A stretch of 64,000 nucleotides of DNA from CAZXWN01 sp964644695 [NCBI: uncultured bacterium] (lineage in GTDB: Bacteria; UBP4; UBA4092). Shown here one piece after another: positions 25,819 through 35,960 of this stretch. The stretch spans positions 186,001 to 250,000 of the forward strand of contig CAZXWN010000001.1 in the NCBI GenBank assembly GCA_964644695.1. Direction: 5' to 3'. Made by a program: the position numbers and the translations under genes. The notes under the pieces were generated by a model. That model ran no database searches. It had not been told where the DNA came from and worked only from the letters and a program-made list of their open reading frames with translations. Position 1 is the first letter of the stretch. Every line of letters starts with the position of its first letter.

Positions 25819-28800
25819 TCAATCGTCTTTGAGTTTCCTAAGCAACGTTTCCAGTTGAGATACAGGATCTTTCTTGGCGGGTTGCGTTCGGATTAATATC
25901 AGTTGATCTGCCGCCGTTTGTCTGAGTTCCACACCTTTTAATGAGGATAATGCCTTTATCGCTTTATGGGGCACCTTATCGGTCCATGTGAAAGATACTC
26001 GGTCTGAAGCGATTTTGATATGGATGATATTCATTTGAGCTGCTTGAACTCTGACGCGGACCAATCTAATCAAATTGGATGTTTCTTCAGGTAAGGCACC
26101 AAATCTATCTATGAGTTCACTTTCTATCTGTTCGATATCAACAATATCTTTTGTGGTGGCCAATTTACGATAAATAGTGAATTTTTGTTTTTCATCGGGG
26201 ATATATTCGGATGGAATAAGGGTTTTGACTGGAACCTCGATCCGGGTTTCAGGATTTTCATAAATAACATCACCCTTCATTTCAGAAATGGCCTCTTCGA
26301 CCATTTTGCAATAGAGGTCAAATCCGATTGCTTCCATGTGACCACTTTGGTCTTTGCCTAAAAGATTGCCCATTCCTCTGATTTCCAAGTCTCGCATTGC
26401 AATTCTATAGCCAGATCCAAGGTCCGTGAACTCCTGTAACGCTCTTAATCTCCTTGTAGCAATGCTTGTGAGACCCGTTGTGGCTGGAACGAGCAAATAG
26501 GCGTATGCCTGGTGTCGGTCTCGTCCCACTCTTCCACGTAATTGATACAATTGCGACAAACCAAGGGCATCTGCCCTGTCAATAATTATCGTGTTACAGT
26601 TGGGAATATCAATGCCATTTTCAACAATCGTCGTTGAAAGCAAGACATCATATCGACGAGAAATAAAATCCAACATGATTTTCTCAAGTTCTTTTTCCTG
26701 CATCTGCCCGTGCGCAACGGCAACTCTGGCTTGAGGTACAATTTCCTGTACTTTATCAGCCATTCGATAAATAGACTGAACACGATTGTGAATAAAGAAT
26801 ACTTGTCCGTTCCTGTTCATCTCACGCAAGATGGCTTCTTTGATGACTTTTGGTTCAAACCTGTGAACGAAGGTCTGTATGGGTAATCTATCTTCAGGGG
26901 GCGTATTGATCAGGCTCATATCCCGAATACCGGTTAGTGACATATAAAGTGTTCGGGGAATGGGGGTGGCACTCAAGGTCAAAACATCCACTTCTTTTTT
27001 TATCTGTTTTAGCCGTTCTTTGTGGGCTACACCGAAGCGTTGCTCCTCATCAACGATTAATAGTCCCAGATTTTTAAATTTCAGGTCTTTGGACAAAATT
27101 CGATGAGTTCCAATGACAATATCTACAGAACCTGCTGTAACGCCTTCAAGTGTTCTTTTAATATCTTGGGGGGACCGAAATCTTGATAACATTTCAACAC
27201 TGATCGGGTATTCAGCTAGTCGTTCGCTAAAGGTGTACCAATGCTGCTCTGCCAATAAAGTAGTGGGTACCAGTATCGCGACTTGTTTTTTATTCATGAC
27301 AGCTTTGAAAGCGGCTCGGATCGCTACTTCCGTTTTGCCAAATCCAACATCTCCACAGAGCAGACGGTCCATGGGTCGAGTAGATTCCATATCTGATTTA
27401 ACATCTTCGATGGCTTTTAATTGGTCAGGAGTTTCCTCATACAGAAAACTGGTCTCAAATTCCTTCTGCCAGATTGTATCTGCAGGATAAGACACTCCCT
27501 GAACCATTTGACGGGCACCATAAAGTTCCAGTAATTCTTTAGCCATCTTCTGAATGGATTCTTTGGCCTTCGTCTTGGACTTCTGCCAAGATTTATCACC
27601 CAGAGTGTTTAATTTTGGATGGGCTTCTTCACCCGCGACATACTTTTGGATCATGTGGATTTGAGTGACAGGAACATACAATCGGTTAGTGTCTGCATAT
27701 TCCAATATCAGGAAGTCGCCCACAGTTCCATCAATATCCATTTGTTTCAGTCCCTGAAACCGGCCAATTCCATAGTCAATATGGACAATCACATCTCCTG
27801 GAGACAGTTCCATTACATCACTGATTGGAACACCCTCACGGAATCTGCGGAAATGGCGCACTCGGGAATATCGTGTAAATATCTCACGATCTGTCAATAT
27901 GGCTAATTTTAGGTCCGAAGAAATAAAGCCCGCAGATAAATCGGTTATCTCCAAGCTGATTGGATATGTTTGTTGCCCTGATTGTAAATGAACAAATTCT
28001 TCTGGGAATACTTCTTTTTCATGCAGTAATTCACTGAATCTATCTTTTTGTCCCGAATTATCACAACCTAACAGAACCAGATACCCTTCAGATTGCCATG
28101 TTTTGATGTTTTCAATGAGTCGATCAAATTGACCCTTATAAGACTCTACAGTCCGAGTTGGGATATCTTTTTGAAAGATATTATCTGGATTCGATTTTAT
28201 GGGGGTTGGATTTTGAAGAAGAGAAAACTGGATGATATTTCGTGACCCAGATTCCTTAATAAAATTATCAAGTGATAGAGTCAATTGAGAAGGTTGAATA
28301 TTTTCTTTCTTGTCTTTTCCAAGGCCTTGATACCGTTCCTCAAAAAGGTTGATTTGTTCCGCTTGTTTTTCTTGAATTAAGAGTGCTTCATCTAAAACAA
28401 TGAATGACTGTTTGGGAAGGTAATCAGCGAGGGATACCAGAGGCAAGTTTTGAGATAGTGAATAGCCGATAAGCTCACTCTCACTGGCTGGGTAGATGAC
28501 TATTTTTTCTATTTCCTCTTTTGATCTTTGATTGCTGACTCTGAATGTCCGAATTGATTCAAGTGTATTACCAAAGAACTCCATCCGAACCGGGTCAGAG
28601 GATGTAATATTAAATACATCAAGAATTCCACCTCGAACAGCAAACTGTCCTCTCTGTTCAACTAAAGGAACGCGCTCATATCCACCTTTGGCTAGTTTGA
28701 GGGTTAATTCATCCATGGAATAATCGTTACCGAATTCCAAAGTTATTGTCATCGCATCAAAGAGAGATAGAGGAAATGTCTTTTCAGTTAACTCTCTGAT

Positions 28801-29184
28801 TGAGATTACGACAATGGGTGGATTTTGAGTGGGATGAAGTGAATACTCATGTAATTGCTGAAGTACATAGATACGTTCTGCTGTTAACTCAACCAGTGGT
28901 TCCATGTCTTCATAAGGAAGTATCTCTTTGCCTGGATAATGTAAAACATCCTGACCTGAAAAGCTTTTTAGGTCACTGGCAAATGAATAAGCTGTTTCGT
29001 CATCTCCGGTAATAACAAATAAAGCATTGGGATAAAGATGATAAAAAGAAGATAATACAAAGCTTTTAGCCGAGCCCGAAAGTCCGGTGAGAATAATTTC
29101 CTGATTCGTCTTTTGCAATGTTTGTGTCAGAATCTCAAAATTCGGAATCTGATGAATCCATTGTGTGAGTTCATGCAGTTTCAT
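25819..29184 (-). CDS. mfd: Transcription-repair coupling factor
   Basis: A 1121-residue Mfd, which removes RNA polymerase stalled at DNA damage and recruits UvrA. Order: UvrB-like N-terminal domains, the CarD-like RNA polymerase-interaction domain (GDVIVHIDYGIGRFQGL), superfamily 2 helicase motifs (GDVGFGKTEVA Walker A, VPTTLLAEQHW, DEEQRFG, TLSATPIPRTL) and RGRVGRD. A C-terminal TRCF domain follows. Full length. It is the last gene of a seven-gene minus-strand cluster, 5 bases after purN. Confidence 0.97.
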   Translation of the reverse strand: MKLHELTQWIHQIPNFEILTQTLQKTNQEIILTGLSGSAKSFVLSSFYHLYPNALFVITGDDETAYSFASDLKSFSGQDVLHYPGKEILPYEDMEPLVELTAERIYVLQQLHEYSLHPTQNPPIVVISIRELTEKTFPLSLFDAMTITLEFGNDYSMDELTLKLAKGGYERVPLVEQRGQFAVRGGILDVFNITSSDPVRMEFFGNTLESIRTFRVSNQRSKEEIEKIVIYPASESELIGYSLSQNLPLVSLADYLPKQSFIVLDEALLIQEKQAEQINLFEERYQGLGKDKKENIQPSQLTLSLDNFIKESGSRNIIQFSLLQNPTPIKSNPDNIFQKDIPTRTVESYKGQFDRLIENIKTWQSEGYLVLLGCDNSGQKDRFSELLHEKEVFPEEFVHLQSGQQTYPISLEITDLSAGFISSDLKLAILTDREIFTRYSRVRHFRRFREGVPISDVMELSPGDVIVHIDYGIGRFQGLKQMDIDGTVGDFLILEYADTNRLYVPVTQIHMIQKYVAGEEAHPKLNTLGDKSWQKSKTKAKESIQKMAKELLELYGARQMVQGVSYPADTIWQKEFETSFLYEETPDQLKAIEDVKSDMESTRPMDRLLCGDVGFGKTEVAIRAAFKAVMNKKQVAILVPTTLLAEQHWYTFSERLAEYPISVEMLSRFRSPQDIKRTLEGVTAGSVDIVIGTHRILSKDLKFKNLGLLIVDEEQRFGVAHKERLKQIKKEVDVLTLSATPIPRTLYMSLTGIRDMSLINTPPEDRLPIQTFVHRFEPKVIKEAILREMNRNGQVFFIHNRVQSIYRMADKVQEIVPQARVAVAHGQMQEKELEKIMLDFISRRYDVLLSTTIVENGIDIPNCNTIIIDRADALGLSQLYQLRGRVGRDRHQAYAYLLVPATTGLTSIATRRLRALQEFTDLGSGYRIAMRDLEIRGMGNLLGKDQSGHMEAIGFDLYCKMVEEAISEMKGDVIYENPETRIEVPVKTLIPSEYIPDEKQKFTIYRKLATTKDIVDIEQIESELIDRFGALPEETSNLIRLVRVRVQAAQMNIIHIKIASDRVSFTWTDKVPHKAIKALSSLKGVELRQTAADQLILIRTQPAKKDPVSQLETLLRKLKDD

Positions 29185-29189
29185 GATGA

Positions 29190-29792
29190 TTATTTAATAA
29201 TGACTTTTCGGCCATCCAATGTAATACGATCATTAGCGAAAAGGCCTATAACATAAGGATAAAGCTGATGTTCTTCTTGGTGTATTTTGGATTCAAGAGA
29301 TTCCAATGTATCATCTTGATTGATTGAAACAACAGACTGGGCGATGATGGGGCCAGAATCGACACCTTCATCTACTATGTGAACTGTAACTCCCGTGTAT
29401 TTTACTCCATAATTAAAGGCATCTTGAATGCCATGAGCACCTGGGAAGGATGGTAGTAAGGCAGGATGTATATTTAGTATTCGGTTTTGATATTCATGAA
29501 TGATCCACGGTGTCAAAATCCGCATATAGCCAGCCATTACAATTAGGTCGACATGATGTTCTTTAAGGATACTTACAATAGCTTTTTCATGGTCTTCACG
29601 TGTTGAATATTCTTTGGGGTTCACAAAATACGAAGGTATTCCATGTTTCTTTGCTCTCTCAAGGCCATACGCTGTTTCCTTATTACTGATGACACAACTA
29701 ATTTCAACAGGCAAAGATCCTTTTTCTTTTTGATCAATAATTGCCTGCAGATTAGAACCACTTCCTGAAATGAGTACACCAATTGTCAGCAT
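29190..29792 (-). CDS. purN: Phosphoribosylglycinamide formyltransferase
   Basis: A 200-residue PurN that formylates GAR with 10-formyl-THF in purine synthesis. Visible: VLISGSGSNLQAIID, the MAGYMRIL loop, NIHPALLPSFPGAHG with the catalytic His, and VHIVDEGVDSGPII with the catalytic Asp. Length is normal. Spacing of 3 to 5 bases to truA and mfd indicates one operon. Confidence 0.96.
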   Translation of the reverse strand: MLTIGVLISGSGSNLQAIIDQKEKGSLPVEISCVISNKETAYGLERAKKHGIPSYFVNPKEYSTREDHEKAIVSILKEHHVDLIVMAGYMRILTPWIIHEYQNRILNIHPALLPSFPGAHGIQDAFNYGVKYTGVTVHIVDEGVDSGPIIAQSVVSINQDDTLESLESKIHQEEHQLYPYVIGLFANDRITLDGRKVIIK

Positions 29793-29795
29793 GGA

Positions 29796-30557
29796 TTAGC
29801 TCCGGGTAGGGATGTTCTGGTAATAAATCTTCATCAGGGTAAGACCATGAGCCGGTACTGTAGGCCCCGCTAATTGTCTGTTCCGGGATTCCAAAATGTC
29901 TTTAACCTGTCTAGGTGATATTTTACCACGCCCCACATCAATAAGGGTTCCCACTATAGACCTGACCATGTGATGTAGAAACGCATTCGCTTCAATATCA
30001 ATTATTAAAAACTCATTCGTTTCATTTATTTCAAATCTGTGGATTGTTCTGACTGAATGAGGCGTTAATTCTGGACTCGCATTATAAGCAACAAAATCAT
30101 GTGTGCCGCAGAACAAGGTTGCCGCTGATTTTATATCTTCAACTTTTAAATCCCAAGGGTAATGCCAGGAATATTTTCCCTCAAATACTTTTGGTGCTTT
30201 CGTTCTCAAAATATGATAGCGGTACCATCGGGATGTTGCACTAAAGCGGGAGTGAAAGTCTTCGGTTACTTCATCAACAGAGATAATACTTATATCAGGA
30301 TAAACTTGGCTGTTAATACCCCTCTGCAAGTTATAAACAGGGATGGTACTTGTGGTATGAAAGTTAGCGACTTGCCCCCGCGCATGTACCCCAGTATCAG
30401 TCCTTCCTCCACAAATTAGTTTTATGGGTTGATTTACTATTTTGCTGACTGCTACTGTTAAGGTTCCCTGAATAGTCCTCCCCTGTGGTTGTATCTGCCA
30501 ACCACAAAACGCCGAACCATCGTATTCGATGACTAATTTAAGGTTTCTTGGATTCAT
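29796..30557 (-). CDS. truA: tRNA pseudouridine(38-40) synthase
   Basis: About 253 residues. TruA converts U38-U40 of tRNA anticodon stems to pseudouridine. KLVIEYDGSAFCGWQIQPQ, the catalytic-aspartate motif GRTDTGVHA, RWYRYHIL and FLHHMVRSIVGTL are all present. The frame is open to 30656, but conserved sequence starts only at MNPRNLKLV, so the paired ATGs at 30560/30557 are the real start. This overlaps the upstream peptide-binding gene by about 20 bases. Confidence 0.94.
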   Translation of the reverse strand: MNPRNLKLVIEYDGSAFCGWQIQPQGRTIQGTLTVAVSKIVNQPIKLICGGRTDTGVHARGQVANFHTTSTIPVYNLQRGINSQVYPDISIISVDEVTEDFHSRFSATSRWYRYHILRTKAPKVFEGKYSWHYPWDLKVEDIKSAATLFCGTHDFVAYNASPELTPHSVRTIHRFEINETNEFLIIDIEANAFLHHMVRSIVGTLIDVGRGKISPRQVKDILESRNRQLAGPTVPAHGLTLMKIYYQNIPTRS

Positions 30558-32106
30558 CATGATTCTTATATGACTTATTGAAATATTGGACACTGAAAGG
30601 TGTCTTATCGTCTGGGGGCACATAACGGATATCTGACTGATGGATCCAAAACTCATTTACATCAATCAGGGGAATGATAGGTAATTGTTTCTTAAGAATA
30701 CTTAGTATTTTACTCATCTGATTTGCTTGTTTTAATGCGTCGTTTTGTTGTATGTAGTCTTTTAGTAATGATGTGAATTCTGAATTGTAAAAACCAGTTA
30801 TATTTCCTGAATGGCCACGGTTAGGTTCAATAAAGTATTCATAAAGTGTTATTTCGGGGAGTACATGCGATGTGGAACCTGCGACTAAAGCAATATCATA
30901 ATTACCTGTTCGTATTTGCTTGTGAAAATTGTTATATGAGGTGGTTTTTAATATTAAGGTAATATTATGTTGCTTAGCAGAAGCAATAATGTGGTGAGCA
31001 ATATTTATATAGAGACTATTTGTATCTGGTACTAGTAAGGTGATTTCTTTGTTGTTCCAATTTCCATTAGTAGTAACAGATGAGTCCTTTGCACTCGTAA
31101 TATTAAAATCATTTGTGAATGGATAGTTTATCGGGAAATATGTAAGAAGGGTACCATGTCCATTTAAAAGCATTGTAACTAAATCAGTTTTTGATATGGA
31201 TGTGGATAATGCTTGTCTAAAATGGACAGAATTAACAATTGGACGATTTAAGTTAAATGCTAAAAACAAGGTGTAGACTGACTTGTTTTCAATAGTTTGA
31301 TGGGCCCATTGTGGTTCTAATATAAGCCGTACAAACTCTGATTCCGGAATAATTGTACTGTCGAAATGTCCCGTTTCAAAGTCTAATATCCGATTTTCAT
31401 CTGGTAGCGATGATTCAAAGATTATGGATCTTGTTACTGAATCCCTGGAGTTGAAATATGGGTTGGTTGTTAATGCGAACGCTTTTGTAGATGAAGATTT
31501 CTGCACTATCCAAGGGCCAGTCCCAGAAATAATGTTATCTGAAGATCGTGAGAATATAGATAATTCAGGAAGTGAGAGGTATTCAAGAAACCTTGGTATT
31601 GGCTTCGTAAGTTGAAAAACCAAGGTGCTTTCATTGGAGATTATTAATCCAGAGATGATATTTGTTTTTTTTGAGTAAAAATCCTGGTAGCCACTACAAT
31701 TTTCAAATATCCATTTTTTAGGAGATGCTGGGGAATTGGTTAAGCCTTCATAAAATGAAGATACTATGGACTCTGCTGTAACAGGCTTTCCATTTGAGAA
31801 AAACAAACTCGGTTTAATTGAAACGGTATATGTAGAAAAAGTAGAATTTACAGACCATGATTCCGCAATGTTACCTGTTAGCTCTCTGTTTTTGTTTAGG
31901 TTGAATAATGATTGATATACCAGAGGAATGAGTTGTTTATCTTGATATGAATGTGATTCGTATGGTACCCAGGATGAAGGTGATTTATCTATGGGCAAGA
32001 TAATTGTATGTTGGCGTTCGTTGGATAACTCAACAGCGAAAACATGAATAGAACAGAAGAATAAAATAAACAAATATATTGGTATAAGATTGTAGCTTTT
32101 ATGCAT
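30538..32106 (-). CDS. ABC peptide-type solute-binding protein (family 5)
   Basis: A 522-residue exported protein: signal peptide (to about VFAV), then the SBP family 5 fold with LVYQSLFNLNKNRELTGNIAESW, TAESIVSSFYEGLTNSP and NFHKQIRTGNYDIALVAG. It is expected to bind oligopeptides or similar solutes in the periplasm. No permease or ATPase genes lie nearby; instead it is embedded in a repair/RNA-modification cluster, so it may be an orphan sensor or use a transporter encoded elsewhere. Its 3' end overlaps truA. Confidence 0.85.
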   Translation of the reverse strand: MHKSYNLIPIYLFILFFCSIHVFAVELSNERQHTIILPIDKSPSSWVPYESHSYQDKQLIPLVYQSLFNLNKNRELTGNIAESWSVNSTFSTYTVSIKPSLFFSNGKPVTAESIVSSFYEGLTNSPASPKKWIFENCSGYQDFYSKKTNIISGLIISNESTLVFQLTKPIPRFLEYLSLPELSIFSRSSDNIISGTGPWIVQKSSSTKAFALTTNPYFNSRDSVTRSIIFESSLPDENRILDFETGHFDSTIIPESEFVRLILEPQWAHQTIENKSVYTLFLAFNLNRPIVNSVHFRQALSTSISKTDLVTMLLNGHGTLLTYFPINYPFTNDFNITSAKDSSVTTNGNWNNKEITLLVPDTNSLYINIAHHIIASAKQHNITLILKTTSYNNFHKQIRTGNYDIALVAGSTSHVLPEITLYEYFIEPNRGHSGNITGFYNSEFTSLLKDYIQQNDALKQANQMSKILSILKKQLPIIPLIDVNEFWIHQSDIRYVPPDDKTPFSVQYFNKSYKNHDESKKP

Positions 32107-32135
32107 GAGTTAATTATAGCAAGGTGTTGAAATAA

Positions 32136-33854
32136 CTAATTGGATTCTTCAAGTAATTTGCGTGCAAAATCCATTGCTGATATATCAGAGTTACCCCGCC
32201 CAATCATTCGAGCAATCTCCGAAACACGTTCTTCATAATCTAAGAGTTTGATTTGAGTTTCTGTTCTGTTATTGGTCAGAATTTTACTGACTTGATACTG
32301 ATGATCAGCCTGAGCAGCAATGGTTGGCAAGTGTGTTATTGCAAATAACTGTCTTTGTTGTGAAATATGGTGTAGTTTATTCGCTACAACGGTGGCTGTT
32401 GCGCCTCCAATTCCTACATCAATTTCGTCAAACACTAGAGTAGGGATAGCATCCGATTCAGCAAAAACAGTTTTCAATGCCAACATAAGTCGGGATAACT
32501 CACCCCCAGAGATTACTCTAGCCAGTGGTTTAACCGGTTCTCCTGCGTTTGCCGAAAACCAGAATACAACATCATCCCATCCCGTTCCCGAAAGATCATA
32601 ATGATTGCCTTGATATGTAATCCACCCACTTTCAGTAATGCGAGGAGACACTTCAATAGAGAATTGGGCATATGGCATTCCTAATTCAGACAATTCATGT
32701 TGTATGGATTGTGACAGTTTTTTAGCTGCTTTACTCCGATGGTGCGAGAGCTTGCATGCTTTCTCAGATAGCTCACTTGTAATAACTTGAAACTCAGAAT
32801 TTAGTTCATTTAGCCGATCTTCTTGATTATCCAATCCATTTAATTCAGCTTTCCATGCTTCCAGCTGGTCCAATAAATCATCTTGGGTATTGCAATTATA
32901 CTTTCTTTTAAGCCGATGAATTAAATCAAGGCGCTGCTCCACTTCTTCGATTTTAGTAGGTTCCAGGTCTCCCTCTTTAACGTACTGCATTAAGTCGAGA
33001 GCCATTTGTGAAAGGCCACTATTAGCTTGCTCAAGTATGTCAATATGATTTGACCATATTGGGTCAATCTTATTTAATTCGGATATATCATGAATGATTC
33101 GATTTAATGAGGTCAGAACACCTGGATAGTTACTATCTTCACTGCCATTTAAGTGTTGGAGTGAAGCATTGGTCAATTGAATAATGTTTTCAGCATTTCG
33201 CAATGTATTACGAATCTGGACGAGATGTGTTTCTTCACCAATTTGCAGGTTGGCTGATGAAAGCTCCTCAACTTGATAATGCAACTGTTCTTTTCGTGCT
33301 TTTTTCAAAGAATCGGATTCTTTTAGTCGTTTTATTTCAGATTGAATGTCTTTAGCTTTTCGGACACCTTTTTCAAGAGTGGTGATTAAATCGCCTAATT
33401 GAGCATATCGGTCTAAAATTTCCATTTGACGAAAGGGTTGGAGCAGGGATTGGTGTTCATGCTGTCCATGAAGATCAACCAATTCGTTCCCCACCTGTTG
33501 AAGCGTTCCCAAGGTGGCTAATTGTCCATTAATCCAACAGCGATTTTTCCCATTTCGAGAAATTTCTCTACGTATCAAAAGTTCATTAGTATCAAGTTCA
33601 TATCCAAGGTCTTCAAGGATTGATAAAAGATGGGGTGAGGATGGGATTTCAAAAACAGCCTCAACACGACAGGTGTCGGTACCCGTTCGGATAATGGATG
33701 AATCGGCTCGATCACCTAATATCTGTCCCAAGGCTTCCAATAAAATTGATTTTCCAGCACCTGTTTCCCCTGTTAAAACAGAGAAACCCTTATTGAAGAT
33801 CAAATGCAATTCATCAATTAGTGCAAAATTAGTAATGTGAAGTTCAAGCAGCAT
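32136..33854 (-). CDS. recN: DNA repair protein RecN
   Basis: A 572-residue SMC-like ATPase acting at double-strand breaks. Head motifs at both ends: Walker A GETGAGKS near residue 30, and the C-terminal SGGELSRLMLALK signature with LVFDEIDVGIGG Walker B. A coiled coil lies between (about 150-380). Full length. Spaced 3 bases from cvpA and 29 from the peptide-binding gene. Confidence 0.96.
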   Translation of the reverse strand: MLLELHITNFALIDELHLIFNKGFSVLTGETGAGKSILLEALGQILGDRADSSIIRTGTDTCRVEAVFEIPSSPHLLSILEDLGYELDTNELLIRREISRNGKNRCWINGQLATLGTLQQVGNELVDLHGQHEHQSLLQPFRQMEILDRYAQLGDLITTLEKGVRKAKDIQSEIKRLKESDSLKKARKEQLHYQVEELSSANLQIGEETHLVQIRNTLRNAENIIQLTNASLQHLNGSEDSNYPGVLTSLNRIIHDISELNKIDPIWSNHIDILEQANSGLSQMALDLMQYVKEGDLEPTKIEEVEQRLDLIHRLKRKYNCNTQDDLLDQLEAWKAELNGLDNQEDRLNELNSEFQVITSELSEKACKLSHHRSKAAKKLSQSIQHELSELGMPYAQFSIEVSPRITESGWITYQGNHYDLSGTGWDDVVFWFSANAGEPVKPLARVISGGELSRLMLALKTVFAESDAIPTLVFDEIDVGIGGATATVVANKLHHISQQRQLFAITHLPTIAAQADHQYQVSKILTNNRTETQIKLLDYEERVSEIARMIGRGNSDISAMDFARKLLEESN

Positions 33855-33857
33855 AGA

Positions 33858-34337
33858 TTAACTAAGTGTGTCCGTTATATTTTTAAGTATATCGGAGAAG
33901 TTACTGACAATGCTATTAGAACGAATCGGTTCTGAAATCATTGGAAACATGAAACCCAGGCAATCCGGCGAGAGTAACAATAAAATTGCGCTGATATAGA
34001 ATACTCCCTTCATAGCGCCAAACCCAAGGCCTCCCACCTGTCGAATAACTGGATATAGTGAGGGATTGTATAAACTTTTCATGGCATAACGATGCAGATA
34101 AAGTGTGGTCAACCGGACGAGAATAAATATCAATGCCATGCTGAATGCAAGCGTAATAGGATTCATTCCAACACCAATTGACATCATAAGGGTAGGACTA
34201 AGACCATAGGCTAACATCCCGCATACAAGAGCGGATGTTGCATCAAACATCTCCGCCAATGCACCATTTTGTGAGCCACGCCAGCCGAAATAGAGGATAG
34301 CGACTGCAATATCAAAGATATATATGAATTCCAGCAT
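33858..34337 (-). CDS. CvpA-family membrane protein
   Basis: A 159-residue protein with four hydrophobic segments (about 5-20, 30-50, 63-85, 103-125) and the CvpA-type pattern GWRGSQNGALAEMFDATSALVCGMLAYG. Family members are linked to colicin V production in E. coli and to envelope or stress effects elsewhere. One base from the ATPase gene and three from recN. Confidence 0.75.
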   Translation of the reverse strand: MLEFIYIFDIAVAILYFGWRGSQNGALAEMFDATSALVCGMLAYGLSPTLMMSIGVGMNPITLAFSMALIFILVRLTTLYLHRYAMKSLYNPSLYPVIRQVGGLGFGAMKGVFYISAILLLLSPDCLGFMFPMISEPIRSNSIVSNFSDILKNITDTLS

Positions 34338-34338
34338 A

Positions 34339-35871
34339 TTAAACTTGTATCGTGGAACTTATCTCCGCGAGACTGACCTCTCCTTTACGAGCCTTATTTA
34401 ACGCATCTTCCATCATGGTGGTCATACCATTTCTTACAGCATATTCCTTGATTGCTACACTGGAGGCTCTTTCATCAATTAGCTTTCTAATTGTATCGTC
34501 AATTAATAATAACTCGAAGACTCCAGTACGTCCGATGAATCCTGTGAAGTCACAACGTTTGCACCCTTCACCTTTATAGAACAAACCTTTATCGGAAAGT
34601 GGGATGCCAAGTTCTTTTAGAAGGGATTCATCAGGAAATTCCTGTACACGACAATGAGGACAGTTCATTCGAACAAGTCTTTGTGCGAGAACGGCTAATA
34701 CGGCAGCGGAGATTAAGTACGGCTCCATCCCAATTTCCATTAATCGGGTCACGGCTCTCACTGCATCATTGGTGTGTAATGTTGAGAAAATTAAGTGCCC
34801 GGTAAGGGCGGAGCGAATCGCAATTTCTGCTGTTTCTAAATCACGAATTTCACCTACCATGATAACATCCGGGTCTTGTCTCAGAATGGATCGCAACCCA
34901 CTGGCAAAGGTGACATCTGCCTTTGTATTAATGGGTATCTGATTGATATTATCCAATTGATATTCAACCGGGTCTTCAATCGTTGTGATATTGCATTTTT
35001 TTGCGTCAATTAAAGATAACGCTGCATAAAGAGTCGTGGTCTTACCACTTCCCGTAGGACCTGTCGATAAAATCATTCCTTGTGGATATGAGATAACACG
35101 TCTGAATTGTTTCAGATTTGCTTCATTCATACCTAGATTATCAATATTTAAAAGAGCCGATGTTCTGTCCAAGATACGAAGCGCTATTTTTTCACCATGA
35201 ATGGTTGGGGTCGTACTGACTCGAATATCCGTCTTGTGTCCTTTATAAAACACCTGCATTCGACCATCCAAGGGTCTTCGATGCTCAGCAACATCTAAAT
35301 CGGACATAGCCTTTACACAGGGGATGATGGATTCCTGCATGTCGTCTGGAGGTGTTAATTGTTCTTGAAGGACTCCGTCAAGGCGGAACCTGATTCTGAT
35401 GGTTTTCTGGTCTGGCTCAAGATGTATATCGGTGGCGCCTTTCTCCATTGCTGAAGCAATAATAAATTTGACTGCTCGAATGGCAGACCACTTTTCAGGG
35501 GAGTCGGGTATATGTTGATATCTTGCGTCTTCTTTGTCTGTAATCCGAACATCGGCTTCATTGAAGTTAGATAAAGCCAGCATGAAGGGATTTTTATCAT
35601 TTGAATCCGTCAATTTATATTTACAGTAAGGACATAAAGAACTTTTTATTTTGGGTAAGGGTTTACCACAGTTCGGGCAACCTTCTGGTTGACGGTTTCT
35701 TTGCCATAGATAAATACCGAAACCAATGGGTCCTGTTAAAAAGGTCAATGTAACCCAAAATTCGCGACTGGAGAGCTGCCGAATGACGATGTCACGATCT
35801 ACCCAACCAATTAATCGAATCCAACCATACACGAGTGCGATAAGTGCAATGGATATAATTGCTATTTGCAT
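34339..35871 (-). CDS. Type II secretion / type IV pilus ATPase with membrane and zinc-ribbon head
   Basis: A 510-residue GspE/PilB-family ATPase. Core motifs: ATDIHLEPD, Walker A GPTGSGKTTT, the Asp box TIEDPVEYQ, GEIRDLETAEIA (Walker B), HTNDAVRAV, and the C-terminal tetracysteine MNCPHC...GCKRCDFTG. Unusual is the head: two hydrophobic segments (about 3-22 and 38-56) and a zinc ribbon (C65, C68, C80, C83) replace the usual N-terminal domain. The usual long GspE N1 domain is therefore missing. AAGGAATGAG precedes the ATG. It is the first gene of the minus-strand cluster and may power the prepilin at 18784. Confidence 0.9.
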   Translation of the reverse strand: MQIAIISIALIALVYGWIRLIGWVDRDIVIRQLSSREFWVTLTFLTGPIGFGIYLWQRNRQPEGCPNCGKPLPKIKSSLCPYCKYKLTDSNDKNPFMLALSNFNEADVRITDKEDARYQHIPDSPEKWSAIRAVKFIIASAMEKGATDIHLEPDQKTIRIRFRLDGVLQEQLTPPDDMQESIIPCVKAMSDLDVAEHRRPLDGRMQVFYKGHKTDIRVSTTPTIHGEKIALRILDRTSALLNIDNLGMNEANLKQFRRVISYPQGMILSTGPTGSGKTTTLYAALSLIDAKKCNITTIEDPVEYQLDNINQIPINTKADVTFASGLRSILRQDPDVIMVGEIRDLETAEIAIRSALTGHLIFSTLHTNDAVRAVTRLMEIGMEPYLISAAVLAVLAQRLVRMNCPHCRVQEFPDESLLKELGIPLSDKGLFYKGEGCKRCDFTGFIGRTGVFELLLIDDTIRKLIDERASSVAIKEYAVRNGMTTMMEDALNKARKGEVSLAEISSTIQV

Positions 35872-35923
35872 TTCTCATTCCTTTATCATTTAAGGAATTA
35901 CGACATTTTGAATTATATTACAG

Positions 35924-35951
35924 TTTTTACAGTTTGCGAACACAATGTCAA
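35924..35951 (-). promoter_or_regulatory. Possible promoter of the ATPase-cvpA-recN-truA-purN-mfd cluster
   Basis: On the minus strand a perfect TTGACA (35946-35951) is followed after 16 bases by TAAAAA (35924-35929). A perfect TATAAT (35912-35917) lies too far from that box to pair with it. Confidence 0.4.
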
Positions 35952-35960
35952 TTCAATCCC

